64,000 bases of DNA from positions 1-64,000 of the forward strand of contig JAFUFK010000010.1 in NCBI GenBank assembly GCA_017469925.1, read 5' to 3'. Position 1 is the stretch's first letter; each line of letters begins with the position of its first letter. This stretch comes from Bacteroidaceae bacterium. Lineage in GTDB: Bacteria > Bacteroidota > Bacteroidia > Bacteroidales > Bacteroidaceae. Below are positions 24,384 through 33,218 of the stretch, one piece after another. A program made the position numbers and the translations under genes. The notes under the pieces were generated by a model. That model made no database searches. It had not been told where the DNA came from and worked only from the letters and a program-made list of their open reading frames with translations.

Positions 24384-26549
24384 ATGAAGAAAGGACTACG
24401 TCTGATTGTCGGGACGGCACTATGGTGCATGGGCCCGGCGTTAATGGCACAGACGACACTCCGCACGGACACCATCCCGGAGGTCGTCGTCACAGGTACT
24501 GGCACCCAGCACCTGCTGAAGAATGCGCCCGTGCAGACGGAGGTCATCACCCAAAAGATGCTGCAACAGTACGGCGGTCGGAGCCTGGAGGACATCCTCT
24601 CGGGCCTGACCGCCTCTTTTGCGTTTAACGAGGACGACATGGGCTCGCAGATGCAGATGAACGGGCTGGGCAACTCGTATATCCTTATCCTCATCGACGG
24701 CAAGCGCATCCACGGCGACAACGGCGGACAGAACGACCTGGGCCTCATCGATCCGGCACGCATCGAACGCATAGAAATCGTGAAGGGAGCCGCCTCGGCA
24801 CTGTACGGAAGCGATGCCATAGCGGGTGTCATCAACATCATTACACGAAAGCCCACGCAGGGCTGGCTGGTGGAGAACGAGACGCGCGGCGGTTCGTACG
24901 GCGACCTGCGCCAGCACAACACCGTGGGACTGACCTTCGGGCGCGTACAGAGCCTGACGAACGTGCACTACCGCCGCACCAACGGCTGGCAGAACACGGC
25001 AACGGAGGACCCGACGCAGATAGGCGGACGGGTGATTACGGACTCGAAGAACAAGACGGTGAACGAGAACCACCTGTACCAACTGAGCCAGCGGCTGACG
25101 TGGCAGCCCACCGAGGGCATGGAGGTCTTTGCCGACGGCATGTGGTACCACAAGCGCATCTACCGCCCCAACGGCAAGTACGCCGTGGCCGACGTGCACG
25201 GCTACGACCTGAGTTACGACGACGCGGCAGCCTCGGCAGGCTGGTCGTGGACGACACGGAAGAAATATCTGCTGACTGCGGACCTCGCCTGGAACCGCCA
25301 CGGCTACTACTACGACTACACCTCGCAACGGGGTTGGCTGGTGGAGACCGACGACCCCGCCCACCCCAACATCTACTTCGACGGCGACCGCGCCCTGCAA
25401 GCCGACCAGCGGCGCACGATGCTGCAACTGAAGGGCATATTCCCCCTGGCGGAGCAGCACCGCCTGAGCGTGGGCTACGACTTCCGCCACGACTGGCTCC
25501 GTGCCCCCCTGCGCATCGACAGCGACCGCGCCCGCGACTGGACGCAAGCCGTCTATGCCCAGGAGGAGTGGACCCCCTGGAAGGTACTGAACGTGACGGC
25601 AGGCCTGCGACTGGACCACAACGGGCAGTTCGGACTCCACTTGACACCGAAGGCTTCGGCCATGCTGAGCCTGGGCGACTTGCGCCTGCGTGCCTCATGG
25701 GCACAGGGATTCAAGTCCCCCACCCCCAAGGAACAGCACTATCGCTACGTGCGCGACATGGGCGGCGTGCGCCTGTTCCTGGGCAACACCGACCTGAAGC
25801 CGCAGACGAGCAACTACCTGTCGATGAACGCCGAGTACCGCACCTCGCGCCTGAGCGTGAGCGTGACGGGATATTATAATAAGGTAGACCAGATGATAAA
25901 CCTCGTCACCATCCCCACACGTGAGGCACCAGGCGAACTCATCCTGCGCTACGACCCAGCCTTCGTGCGCCAGTACAAGAACCTGGAGGATGCCTACACG
26001 GCAGGCGTGGACCTGAGCGTGCGCTGGACGGCGGGCAAGGGCATCGTGGTGGGTGGCGGCTACAGTTACCTGAAGGCGCGCGGCAGCGTCTACGACGAGG
26101 AGACGGAGCAGTTGCGCCGCCTGACCATCGACGGCACGGCGCACCACAAGGGCAACCTGTTCGCAACGTGGAACCATGCGTTCAGAGGAGAGAAGAGAGA
26201 GGAGAGAGGAGAGCGAATAGGCCTGGGACTCTACGGACGTGCCTCATCCACACGCCACTACGAGAACTACGGCAACGGCAAGGCATACCACCTGTGGCGA
26301 CTGACGGGCAGTTATGACATCACTCCCGTGCGTGGCCGGTGGAAGGGGACGACGCACTTCCGCGTGGAGGCCGGCGTGGACAATCTGCTGAACTACGTCG
26401 ACCGCACGCCGCACCTGCGCCACCTGGGCACGACGACGCCCGGGACGACGGTCTTTGCGGCACTGATCGTCCGCTTCAACAAAGGAACAAGAGTTAATAA
26501 ACAATCTAATTATTCAACCATTAAACAACAAAACAATGAAACAGATTAA
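24384..26549 (+). CDS. TonB-dependent receptor (corrinoid/cobalt type, BtuB-like)
   Basis: An outer-membrane receptor of 721 residues. Signal peptide MKKGLRLIVGTALWCMGPAL leads into the plug (TDTIPEVVVTGTGTQH TonB-box region, DILSGLTASF, GNSYILILIDGKR, IEIVKGAASALYGSDAIAG) and a barrel. The ATG at 24384 has GGCGGAAAG upstream; an upstream in-frame ATG at 24348 would spoil the signal peptide. It is the first gene under riboswitch 2, so its ligand is probably a corrinoid or a B12 precursor. A GAGAGG-type microrepeat (26184-26214) encodes GEKREERGER in a loop. The 3' end overlaps cbiK by 14 nt. Confidence 0.9.
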   Translation: MKKGLRLIVGTALWCMGPALMAQTTLRTDTIPEVVVTGTGTQHLLKNAPVQTEVITQKMLQQYGGRSLEDILSGLTASFAFNEDDMGSQMQMNGLGNSYILILIDGKRIHGDNGGQNDLGLIDPARIERIEIVKGAASALYGSDAIAGVINIITRKPTQGWLVENETRGGSYGDLRQHNTVGLTFGRVQSLTNVHYRRTNGWQNTATEDPTQIGGRVITDSKNKTVNENHLYQLSQRLTWQPTEGMEVFADGMWYHKRIYRPNGKYAVADVHGYDLSYDDAAASAGWSWTTRKKYLLTADLAWNRHGYYYDYTSQRGWLVETDDPAHPNIYFDGDRALQADQRRTMLQLKGIFPLAEQHRLSVGYDFRHDWLRAPLRIDSDRARDWTQAVYAQEEWTPWKVLNVTAGLRLDHNGQFGLHLTPKASAMLSLGDLRLRASWAQGFKSPTPKEQHYRYVRDMGGVRLFLGNTDLKPQTSNYLSMNAEYRTSRLSVSVTGYYNKVDQMINLVTIPTREAPGELILRYDPAFVRQYKNLEDAYTAGVDLSVRWTAGKGIVVGGGYSYLKARGSVYDEETEQLRRLTIDGTAHHKGNLFATWNHAFRGEKREERGERIGLGLYGRASSTRHYENYGNGKAYHLWRLTGSYDITPVRGRWKGTTHFRVEAGVDNLLNYVDRTPHLRHLGTTTPGTTVFAALIVRFNKGTRVNKQSNYSTIKQQNNETD
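26184..26214 (+). repeat. GAGAGAGG microrepeat in frame within the TonB receptor
   Basis: A run of AGAGGAGAGA words encodes a charged RGEKREERGER loop between predicted barrel strands. The reading frame continues without a break. Confidence 0.55.
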
Positions 26550-27609
26550 GTTTCTTTTCGTGGCTCTCGCAGCCATGGTGATGTCGGCTGGCTTCACGGC
26601 TTGCTCCGACGACGACGAACAGCAGCAGGGCAACTTCGAGAAGTACCTGTCGAGTGTGGAATCCCAGGTGAAGGCCAAGAAGGCCAAGAGCGGCAACAAG
26701 AAGGCCCTCCTGCTGGTGGCCTTCGGCTCCACGTGGGAGAATGCCCACCAGACCTTCAAGGGCATCGTGGCTGACTACGAGGGCGACAATGCCTTCAAGG
26801 ACTACGACGTCTACTTCTCTTTCACCTCCGCCATCTGCATCAACAAGAGCCGCGAGGGCGAGCACTACGCCAGCCAGGACTTCTATGCCCCCAACTTCTG
26901 GCTCGAGGCCATCGGTCGGCAGAAGTACGAGGAAGTGCGCGTACAGTCGCTCCACGTCATCCCCGGTGAGGAGTACCTGCGCCTGCGCGACACCTACATC
27001 AAGGACTTCAAGAACAACGTCTACGGCGACCTCGACAACGACTACCTGGAAGAGGGTGTGAAGGTGTTCATCGGCGGCCCGCTGATGGCAGAGGAAGAAG
27101 ACGTGAAGGACGTGGCCACGGCACTCAACGGCTACTTCAGCCAGTACGTCCAGGGCGACAACGCCATGGTCTTCCTGGGCCATGGTAACCCCGAGGGCTA
27201 CAACTACGGCAACGGCAACATCCGCTACACGCAACTCGAAGAGCAGTTGCAAGCCATCAACCCCAACTATTTCGTGGCTACCGTGGACATGGAGGATAAC
27301 CTCATCGACGACCTCTGGGCCAATCGCATGGAAGGCAAGGTGAAGGACGGCGTCACCATCACACTCCACGCCCTGATGTGCATCGCCGGCGACCATGCCC
27401 ACAACGACATGTCGGGCATCGAGAACGAGGGCGACAGTTGGCGCGAGTTCTTCCAGGAGCAGGGCTTCACCTGCAACTACGACGGCAACGATGCCAACTC
27501 GGCCAACAACTGCATCCTGAAGGGCCTGGGCGACTACGCCAACATACGCGCCATCTGGAAGAAGCACACCAAGGAGGCCACAGAGATGTTTGCCGAGGAG
27601 GAAGAATAA
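26536..27609 (+). CDS. cbiK: CbiK-type cobaltochelatase, predicted surface lipoprotein
   Basis: A 357-residue member of the class II chelatases that insert Co2+ into sirohydrochlorin. LLVAFGSTWENAH opens the N-lobe, QSLHVIPGEEY (H140) and FLGHGNPEGY (H216) supply metal-site histidines, and MCIAGDHAHNDMSG (H287) marks the C-lobe. Unlike cytoplasmic CbiK it has a lipoprotein signal (AGFTAC, Cys23) followed directly by SDDDE, which matches the Bacteroides surface-export signal. It overlaps the preceding TonB receptor and is followed by a terminator-like hairpin and a second receptor. An extracytoplasmic role in tetrapyrrole or cobalt capture is plausible; a purely biosynthetic role would need export of substrate. 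Confidence 0.85.
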   Translation: MKQIKFLFVALAAMVMSAGFTACSDDDEQQQGNFEKYLSSVESQVKAKKAKSGNKKALLLVAFGSTWENAHQTFKGIVADYEGDNAFKDYDVYFSFTSAICINKSREGEHYASQDFYAPNFWLEAIGRQKYEEVRVQSLHVIPGEEYLRLRDTYIKDFKNNVYGDLDNDYLEEGVKVFIGGPLMAEEEDVKDVATALNGYFSQYVQGDNAMVFLGHGNPEGYNYGNGNIRYTQLEEQLQAINPNYFVATVDMEDNLIDDLWANRMEGKVKDGVTITLHALMCIAGDHAHNDMSGIENEGDSWREFFQEQGFTCNYDGNDANSANNCILKGLGDYANIRAIWKKHTKEATEMFAEEEE

Positions 27610-27646
27610 AACTCTCTTTCTATCTATATAAATTAATGTAAAGTGG

Positions 27647-27688
27647 AACCCCGTGCAGGGCTTCGGTCTTGCACGGGGTTTTTGTTTT
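27647..27688 (+). terminator. intrinsic terminator after cbiK
   Basis: AACCCCGTGCA at 27647-27657 pairs with TGCACGGGGTT at 27670-27680 around a 12-nt loop, followed by TTTTTGTTTT. It would end or attenuate transcription before the second TonB receptor. Confidence 0.8.
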
Positions 27689-27699
27689 ACCCCCAAACC

Positions 27700-29796
27700 A
27701 TGCAACACAACAAAGCAACACTTTTGATATTACTCTTCTGCGCCACGAGCCTACAGGCGCAGACACCTCACGTACAGCGCGACTCGGCCTCGGTGGCCCT
27801 GGAGCGCACCCTGAACCCCGTGGTCATCACCGGCACGGGCACCTACCGCAGGGCCAACACGTCGCCCGTGGCCGTCCGGGTCGTCACGGCCAAGGAACTG
27901 AAGGACGCGCAGGTGACAACCCTGCAGGACGCACTCACGAAGTTGACCACCAACGTCACCACCCACACCAACGGCATGGGCACGTTCGTCAACTTCAACG
28001 GCGTCTCTGACGACTACATCGTCATCCTGGAGAACGGTAAGCGCGTCTCGGGCGACGACCGCTGGAGCCGCCTGTCAATGGACAACGTCCGGCGCATCGA
28101 GATATTCAGCGGAGCCGCCTCGGCCCTGTATGGCTCGGATGCCATCGCAGGCGTCATCAACATCATCACCGACGACAGCCGCGAGCCCGTTGCCGTGTCC
28201 TCCAACACCCGCGTGCTGAACAACGGGCGCATGGACGAGGAGATACACGTCGACGTCAACCAGGGCAAGTTCTCCAGCCAGACGGCCTACACCCACCATC
28301 AGGCCGACTCGTGGCAGGTGAACCCCTATCAGGAGTTCGAGGAGGGCGACAGCCGGGTGCTGAAACTCACCGGACGCCCCATGTCGGCCGGCTATCACAG
28401 CAACAACATCAGCGAGCGGCTGGAGTGGCGGTTCAACGACCAATGGTCGGTCTACCTGCGCGGCTCGTACTACGACCAACTGACCGACCGCGACCGCTCG
28501 GCCACCTACTTCACGCAGAAGAAGGGGAAGGACGCCGAGGGCAACACCACCTACACCTACACGCCGAAGCAGGCCTACACCTACGACGTGCATCACCGCT
28601 CCTACACCTACGGCGGCGGCGCCCGCTGGGCTCCCAACGCACGCACGCATGTCTATCTGGACGTGTACAGCGACAACTTCTCGTCGAAGTACGACTACTG
28701 GCAGACCGCCGAGAAGGAGGCCTACGACGAGACGCGCAAACGCACGCACTACACGAACGAGACCCTGCGCGGCATCTTCCGCCTGGCCGAATGGAACAAA
28801 CTCTCGGCAGGCGCGGAGTTCGTGCAGGAAAGCCTGACCAGCCAAAGCGACAACATCGATGGTCGCCATACCAACACCTACAACCTCTTTGCCCAGGACG
28901 AGGTGAAGATGGTGCAGGGACTGGAGGGCGTCGTGGGCGTACGCTATACGCAGAACGATAACTTCGGGGCGGCCTTCACGCCTAACGTGGGGCTGTTTTA
29001 CCACATCAAAGGCTTCCGCCTGCGCGCCTCGTATGCCGGCGGCTACCGCACCCCCACCCTCTCCCAACTCTATGCCACCGACCAGGCCAAGACCACCGCA
29101 CGCTACACCCTCTACAACCCCGACCTGAAGCCCGAGAAGAATCACTTCTTCAACGTCAATGCCGAGTACAGCAATGCGTGGATGAGCCTGAGCGTGAGCG
29201 GCTTCGTGAACAAGATTCGCGACATGATAAACTACCGCACCATGACGCAAGCCGAGATTGACGCCGACGCACAACTGGCAGCCCTGCAGACGGAGGGCTG
29301 GAAGACCATCCGCCAGCGCGACAACATCGACCGTGCCACCCTGCGCGGCGTGAGTGCCTCAGTGAAGTTCCTCCTGCCCTACGGCATCACCCTGGGCGGC
29401 GGCTACACCTTCACCGACTCCGAGGCCAAGACGCAGACGTTGGATGCCACGACGCAGCAGTACGTCGTCACCACCTCGCCCGTCGACAAGAGCGTGAAGC
29501 ACGTCAGTAACGTCCTCGCTTCGTGGGACAAGACGTGGAAGCAGTATCACCTGAACATCACGCTCAGCGGCCACATGCAGAGCCGTCGCTACAGCAGCAC
29601 CTACGGCTACGCCGATGCCATCGGCCAGTGGGACCTGATGACGCGCCACACCGTCTCGCTCCGCCACTTCACCCTCGAGCCGGGCGTGGGCATCGAGAAC
29701 CTCTTCAACCAGCGCGACACGTCGCCCTGGACGTCGAACTACTCCACCATCAATCCCGGTCGCTCGTATCTCGTCAGCCTGCGGATGACGTACTGA
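27700..29796 (+). CDS. TonB-dependent receptor (corrinoid type, BtuB-like), second copy
   Basis: A 698-residue outer-membrane receptor with signal peptide MQHNKATLLILLFCATSLQA. The TonB-box region TLNPVVITGTGTYRR, plug motif DALTKLTTNVTTH, YIVILENGKR and IEIFSGAASALYGSDAIAG parallel the receptor at 24384, so the two are paralogues. The barrel has YRTPTLSQLYATDQAKT and NPDLKPEKNHFFNVNAEY. The start at 27700 is chosen for the signal peptide; the upstream in-frame Met lies within the terminator. It probably shares the riboswitch operon through read-through, but I see no separate promoter. Confidence 0.9.
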   Translation: MQHNKATLLILLFCATSLQAQTPHVQRDSASVALERTLNPVVITGTGTYRRANTSPVAVRVVTAKELKDAQVTTLQDALTKLTTNVTTHTNGMGTFVNFNGVSDDYIVILENGKRVSGDDRWSRLSMDNVRRIEIFSGAASALYGSDAIAGVINIITDDSREPVAVSSNTRVLNNGRMDEEIHVDVNQGKFSSQTAYTHHQADSWQVNPYQEFEEGDSRVLKLTGRPMSAGYHSNNISERLEWRFNDQWSVYLRGSYYDQLTDRDRSATYFTQKKGKDAEGNTTYTYTPKQAYTYDVHHRSYTYGGGARWAPNARTHVYLDVYSDNFSSKYDYWQTAEKEAYDETRKRTHYTNETLRGIFRLAEWNKLSAGAEFVQESLTSQSDNIDGRHTNTYNLFAQDEVKMVQGLEGVVGVRYTQNDNFGAAFTPNVGLFYHIKGFRLRASYAGGYRTPTLSQLYATDQAKTTARYTLYNPDLKPEKNHFFNVNAEYSNAWMSLSVSGFVNKIRDMINYRTMTQAEIDADAQLAALQTEGWKTIRQRDNIDRATLRGVSASVKFLLPYGITLGGGYTFTDSEAKTQTLDATTQQYVVTTSPVDKSVKHVSNVLASWDKTWKQYHLNITLSGHMQSRRYSSTYGYADAIGQWDLMTRHTVSLRHFTLEPGVGIENLFNQRDTSPWTSNYSTINPGRSYLVSLRMTY

Positions 29797-29819
29797 TGAC
29801 CGCCCTTTTTATGGATAAT

Positions 29820-29861
29820 TAACGCCGAAGGAGGCAATATTGCACCTCCTTCGGCGTTATT
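29820..29861. terminator. perfect 14-bp hairpin after the second receptor
   Basis: AACGCCGAAGGAGG (29821-29834) pairs exactly with CCTCCTTCGGCGTT (29845-29858) around a 10-nt loop. There is no long U-run after it, so it may terminate weakly or stabilise the 3' end. Confidence 0.6.
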
Positions 29862-29885
29862 CATAGAGTAACATATTAAACAATC

Positions 29886-30602
29886 ATGATGAAAAGAATG
29901 AAACTGATGAGAGGTATCGGGCTATTGTGCATGGCCCTGATGTTCGGTGCATGTCACCACGACACGATTACGCCACGCCTGTCGAAGGCGCAGAAGCAGG
30001 AATACGGGCAGAAACTGGCGGGCACGTACACGGGCCGTTATGTGATTGCCTATACCACGGACGAAGGGGGCGAAGAAGCAACAGAGGGCATCAAGCAGGC
30101 CACGGTGTCCATCACCGACTACGACATGCAGAGCGTCATCTTCCACGACTTCCCCGTCAGTATGCTTTCGCACATCGTGAAGGATGCCGACCTGTCGCAG
30201 GCACTGGCCGAGGTGCCGAACATGGACATCACGGCGCAATACAAATTCCAGTACGACACAGATTATACCAATACACTCTGGAACTACACGCCCACCCCTG
30301 TCTCGCTCACCCTCGACTATGGCGGCGCGACGCACCACATCACCTTCCGCCTCGGCAACAACCAGCGCTACTATCTCTTCCACCCCGACGACTGGCAGCA
30401 ATCGCGCCCCCTGCTCTCCTGCCAGTGGCAACTTGTGTTCGACGTCGTGGGCCTCTACGACGGCGACCGCCTCGTGCAGCAGTTCGATTTCGGTTCCGGC
30501 ACGTGCGGCATGTTCGTCGTCTTCGCGCTCGACGATGTTAGAGCAGAAGACCAAGGGAAAAATTGTATTTTGATACACACCAAAAGAGATTCTTCGATTT
30601 AA
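29886..30602 (+). CDS. lipoprotein of unknown function, possibly DUF4840-like
   Basis: A 238-residue lipoprotein with signal MMKRMKLMRGIGLLCMALMF and Cys in FGACHHD. The body is beta-rich with KLAGTYTGRYVIAYT, TVSITDYDMQSVIFHDFPVS and FRLGNNQRYYLFHPDD, reminiscent of DUF4840-like Bacteroidetes proteins; the family call is tentative. It follows the TonB receptor and hairpin on the same strand. Its GC-rich sequence changes abruptly at about 30540: the last ~20 residues (AEDQGKNCILIHTKRDSSI) read into AT-rich DNA, so the original C-terminus may have been replaced when the island arrived. Confidence 0.6.
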   Translation: MMKRMKLMRGIGLLCMALMFGACHHDTITPRLSKAQKQEYGQKLAGTYTGRYVIAYTTDEGGEEATEGIKQATVSITDYDMQSVIFHDFPVSMLSHIVKDADLSQALAEVPNMDITAQYKFQYDTDYTNTLWNYTPTPVSLTLDYGGATHHITFRLGNNQRYYLFHPDDWQQSRPLLSCQWQLVFDVVGLYDGDRLVQQFDFGSGTCGMFVVFALDDVRAEDQGKNCILIHTKRDSSI

Positions 30603-30703
30603 TTTCATAACTTTGTATTTGCTGTTGGACTCTTAAATATCCCTCATAACACAAAAAAATGCAGATTATAGGTTTGAAATATTCATCTCTGCAAATCTTT
30701 TTG

Positions 30704-30711
30704 TATCTTTG
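30704..30711 (+). promoter_or_regulatory. -7 box for the kinase gene pair
   Basis: TATCTTTG at 30704-30711 fits the Bacteroidetes -7 element, about 45 nt before the ATG at 30757. I see no well-placed -33 element. Confidence 0.45.
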
Positions 30712-30756
30712 GGGCAGAATTTAAATGCAAAAATATCAAATAGAGCCCAATGAAAT

Positions 30757-31560
30757 ATGATAATGAATAATACGTCAATATTGAATAGTATAGATACTAT
30801 TAGTTTACAATATCCAACAGGCGAGGCTCCCGTTCTCGTGATGTGTTCGGATATGAATTTCTACATATGCAAGTATATTCGAAACTCGGCCTCGCCTCAA
30901 AAACTAGCAGCAGAACTTATCGGTGCTAAAATGGCTATAATATGGGACTTAAATACGCCAACCACTTCGTTAATAAGAATCAAGCCAGAACATTGGACTA
31001 ACAATTTCATACGGCCTAAGATAGTAACTACCATGTTAGGAAGTAAATATATTTCCGCAGTTGACTATGTGTCACCATCAACATTCAATAAATTAGCCAA
31101 GACATCTGCCATTATTAGACATTTGTTGAAAATTGCATTGTTTGATTTTTGGGTTGCAAACGAAGATAGAAATGAAAATAATTCCAATTTACTTTATGAT
31201 ATTATTAACAAGACCCTTGTTCCAATAGACTTCGGTTGCATATTAAATAATGCTGATTTCCAATCTCAGATGATGCAACTAACAACTTCTGATACTATCA
31301 TCAACTCGTCTCTTTTTAAGTATCTGGCAAAAGATATCAGCCCACAGAGTATTCAAAAATATGCTATTAACTTACACGATTATTACACCATATGTGTCAA
31401 CCAATGCCATAAAAGAATTAGTTCCATTGTTAATGATATTCCGCCAGATTGGAATGTACAAAAGAATCTTGTGACAAATAAGTTGCAACAATTATTCGAC
31501 TCAAAATGGACAGAGGCAGTATGGGGAAATTTTGAAGAATGTTTAACTGATAATATTTAA
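30757..31560 (+). CDS. HipA-like kinase
   Basis: A 267-residue cytoplasmic protein resembling the stand-alone HipA-like kinase family rather than full HipA. The catalytic loop is DFWVANEDRNENNSNLLY (130-147) with D137 as base and N141/N144 as metal ligands. It is followed by the metal-binding DFG at 158-160 and preceded by a possible ATP lysine in ICKYI (K39). It is shorter than HipA (about 440 residues) and no HipB antitoxin lies upstream. It ends 4 nt before a DUF3037-like gene, a pairing often seen for this family. Function (toxin, defence or modifier) is unknown. The ATG at 30757 is used; ATG two codons later is an alternative. Confidence 0.75.
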   Translation: MIMNNTSILNSIDTISLQYPTGEAPVLVMCSDMNFYICKYIRNSASPQKLAAELIGAKMAIIWDLNTPTTSLIRIKPEHWTNNFIRPKIVTTMLGSKYISAVDYVSPSTFNKLAKTSAIIRHLLKIALFDFWVANEDRNENNSNLLYDIINKTLVPIDFGCILNNADFQSQMMQLTTSDTIINSSLFKYLAKDISPQSIQKYAINLHDYYTICVNQCHKRISSIVNDIPPDWNVQKNLVTNKLQQLFDSKWTEAVWGNFEECLTDNI

Positions 31561-31564
31561 GAAT

Positions 31565-31915
31565 ATGAACAAATTAAGATATAGCATTATATACGCAGTT
31601 ATTCGTCCTGAAATATTTGAGAGGGTAAGTGTAGGACTTATCTTTATTGAAAATAACAAGGTAGAGATGCACTATTCAAATGAAAAACTGAAAGCATTAC
31701 ATGGTTTGTTGCCAAAAGAAAGTTATGACTTCATTTCTCAAGTAGTTCGCTCCATGGGGCGTAGGAGTTCAGAATACACAATTGATACTATAGGCTATCT
31801 GACACATTATACAAACAATATTATATCAATATCCCCAATACAGTCTATTGATATAAAGCCTACCGAGCAAAATAAAATCAAACTCTACCGTAACTATGTG
31901 TATAGAGGAAGTTAA
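31565..31915 (+). CDS. DUF3037-like partner protein
   Basis: A 116-residue basic protein. The N-terminal YSIIYAVIRPEIFERVSVGL followed by IFIENNKVEMHYSNEKLKAL resembles the DUF3037 pattern (a strand with an aromatic, then a VGV/VGL turn and a second strand). It starts 4 nt after the kinase gene, implying translational coupling and a joint function. No membrane segment or signal peptide is visible. The family call rests on sequence feel and on the known association of DUF3037 with HipA-like kinases, so it should be read as probable. Confidence 0.6.
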   Translation: MNKLRYSIIYAVIRPEIFERVSVGLIFIENNKVEMHYSNEKLKALHGLLPKESYDFISQVVRSMGRRSSEYTIDTIGYLTHYTNNIISISPIQSIDIKPTEQNKIKLYRNYVYRGS

Positions 31916-31919
31916 TCCT

Positions 31920-32015
31920 ATGCGGAATATGGATAATCGACAAATTATTGCTTATATACAGACCTGCCTTGATGAAGCAAGAAGCCTCTCGAACATGAAG
32001 AACGGCTATAGTTAA
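31920..32015 (+). CDS. possible 31-residue small ORF between island genes
   Basis: An ORF starts 4 nt after the DUF3037-like stop and reads MRNMDNRQIIAYIQTCLDEA and on to NMKNGYS. Its composition is protein-like and the tight spacing fits an operon, but no family is recognised and no homology can be tested here. It may be a remnant of a longer gene. Confidence 0.3.
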   Translation: MRNMDNRQIIAYIQTCLDEARSLSNMKNGYS

Positions 32016-32064
32016 AAAATAGAGAATATGAGATGTTATTCATTATGATTATACATTTTCTACT

Positions 32065-33006
32065 ATGCGTATATTTACAAAAGAAAAAATTTACAAAGGA
32101 CTTGATTCCATAAGTGCACATTCGATTTATTGGGACTCGGAAAAGAGGAGCATAAGTATTGATTTGATAATTCAAATGTTGGGGTTTGAACCATATCTCT
32201 CTGATTACGGCTATTTTGAGAATGTTAAGAAACTATATACAAATCTTAAACAAATAGAGGGCTTATGTTTAATTAGGGAAATTGTTTCATCAAATCACAA
32301 TGAATATTTGAACATTTTATTTGAAAGGAACGGGGCTATAGGTGAATTGCGATGCAAAAAAATTGCTTGGTTTAATAGTCATCTTTGCGCTTTTGACATA
32401 TTAGTTGTAGGTGGCATATCAAAAGAACTTTATAAAGATGATGTTTTTAAAACATCAATACTGAATAGTGATTATGAGAGGAAAGTACATTCTTATTTAT
32501 TTCTCTCTCTCTTTCAGCGCTTACTTATTACAGATGTGCAAAATTTTAATAACCCAAATGAGGTTGTTATGCCTATTGAGAACTATTGCAATGTGTCTCA
32601 ACAGAAGTTCCAACAGAAGAATGAAAGAATAAATGCCTTGAGAGAAATAAAAGGATTTACACTGAAAGGAATAGATGGAAATGTACGTATTGCCTTAGAT
32701 TATTCACATAAGTCAATAAGATATACAACTAATATCTCCGACACAACATTTAGATGGAACAGAGAGGGGGTAAAGGAGGAATATGGAAACTTGTATACTT
32801 ATCAGTGCAATAAGTACTTTTGTAATCTTGATGAGATGCTTTGTTCGATTGAAGAGATAAAGAAGCAATTCGATATTTTAAATAAAACGAATATAGGTTT
32901 TTTTTCCTATTTTGAATTAGGTAATACAAAAGGAATGGAGATTGACGTTCTACAAGAAAAACTATCTATTATTTTTGACGTAGAAAAGAAATATATTTAC
33001 TGCTAA
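32065..33006 (+). CDS. hypothetical protein in the AT-rich island
   Basis: A 313-residue protein with no signal peptide or clear membrane helix and no family that I recognise. It is AT-rich like the kinase gene, is on the same strand and starts about 150 nt after the DUF3037-like gene. The middle (about 150-220) has KFQQKNERINALREIKGFTL, likely helical; the C-terminal half alternates short aromatic strands (YLYTYQCNKYFCNL-like region) with a helix. It may be a third member of the kinase system or an unrelated passenger. Confidence 0.55.
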   Translation: MRIFTKEKIYKGLDSISAHSIYWDSEKRSISIDLIIQMLGFEPYLSDYGYFENVKKLYTNLKQIEGLCLIREIVSSNHNEYLNILFERNGAIGELRCKKIAWFNSHLCAFDILVVGGISKELYKDDVFKTSILNSDYERKVHSYLFLSLFQRLLITDVQNFNNPNEVVMPIENYCNVSQQKFQQKNERINALREIKGFTLKGIDGNVRIALDYSHKSIRYTTNISDTTFRWNREGVKEEYGNLYTYQCNKYFCNLDEMLCSIEEIKKQFDILNKTNIGFFSYFELGNTKGMEIDVLQEKLSIIFDVEKKYIYC

Positions 33007-33218
33007 GTTTTTTATTAGCAAAACCAAATATTATAATAGTAAAAATAACGTGAGACAATTCAAATCGCATATCGGCAATTTTTAAGATTACTATAGTTAC
33101 CCAGTTATCAAAACTCTAATAAAATGAATAGAGATTATTCATATGTCCTAACTCTATCGGACATCGGAATAAAATCGATAGTTCGACCTACCAAAATACA
33201 GAGAGAAAGTAATTGAGC

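Larger units (their letters stand above)
30541..33210. other. AT-rich island with kinase gene pair
   Basis: Base composition drops sharply relative to both GC-rich flanks and returns to GC-rich at the cobJ start. Codon use in the three genes inside (A/T third positions) differs from all neighbours, a sign of transfer. I see no integrase, transposase or clear flanking direct repeat. 33007-33218 holds no gene that I can see. Confidence 0.75.

Noticed and set aside
30757-31560. Classical HipBA toxin-antitoxin system
   Set aside because: No HipB-like DNA-binding gene lies upstream, and the kinase is much shorter than HipA.
33120-33205. Further 22-nt array or attachment site before cobJ
   Set aside because: A few short dyads and one 22-nt spaced AAAAT pair are present, but no consistent series of units or flanking direct repeat.
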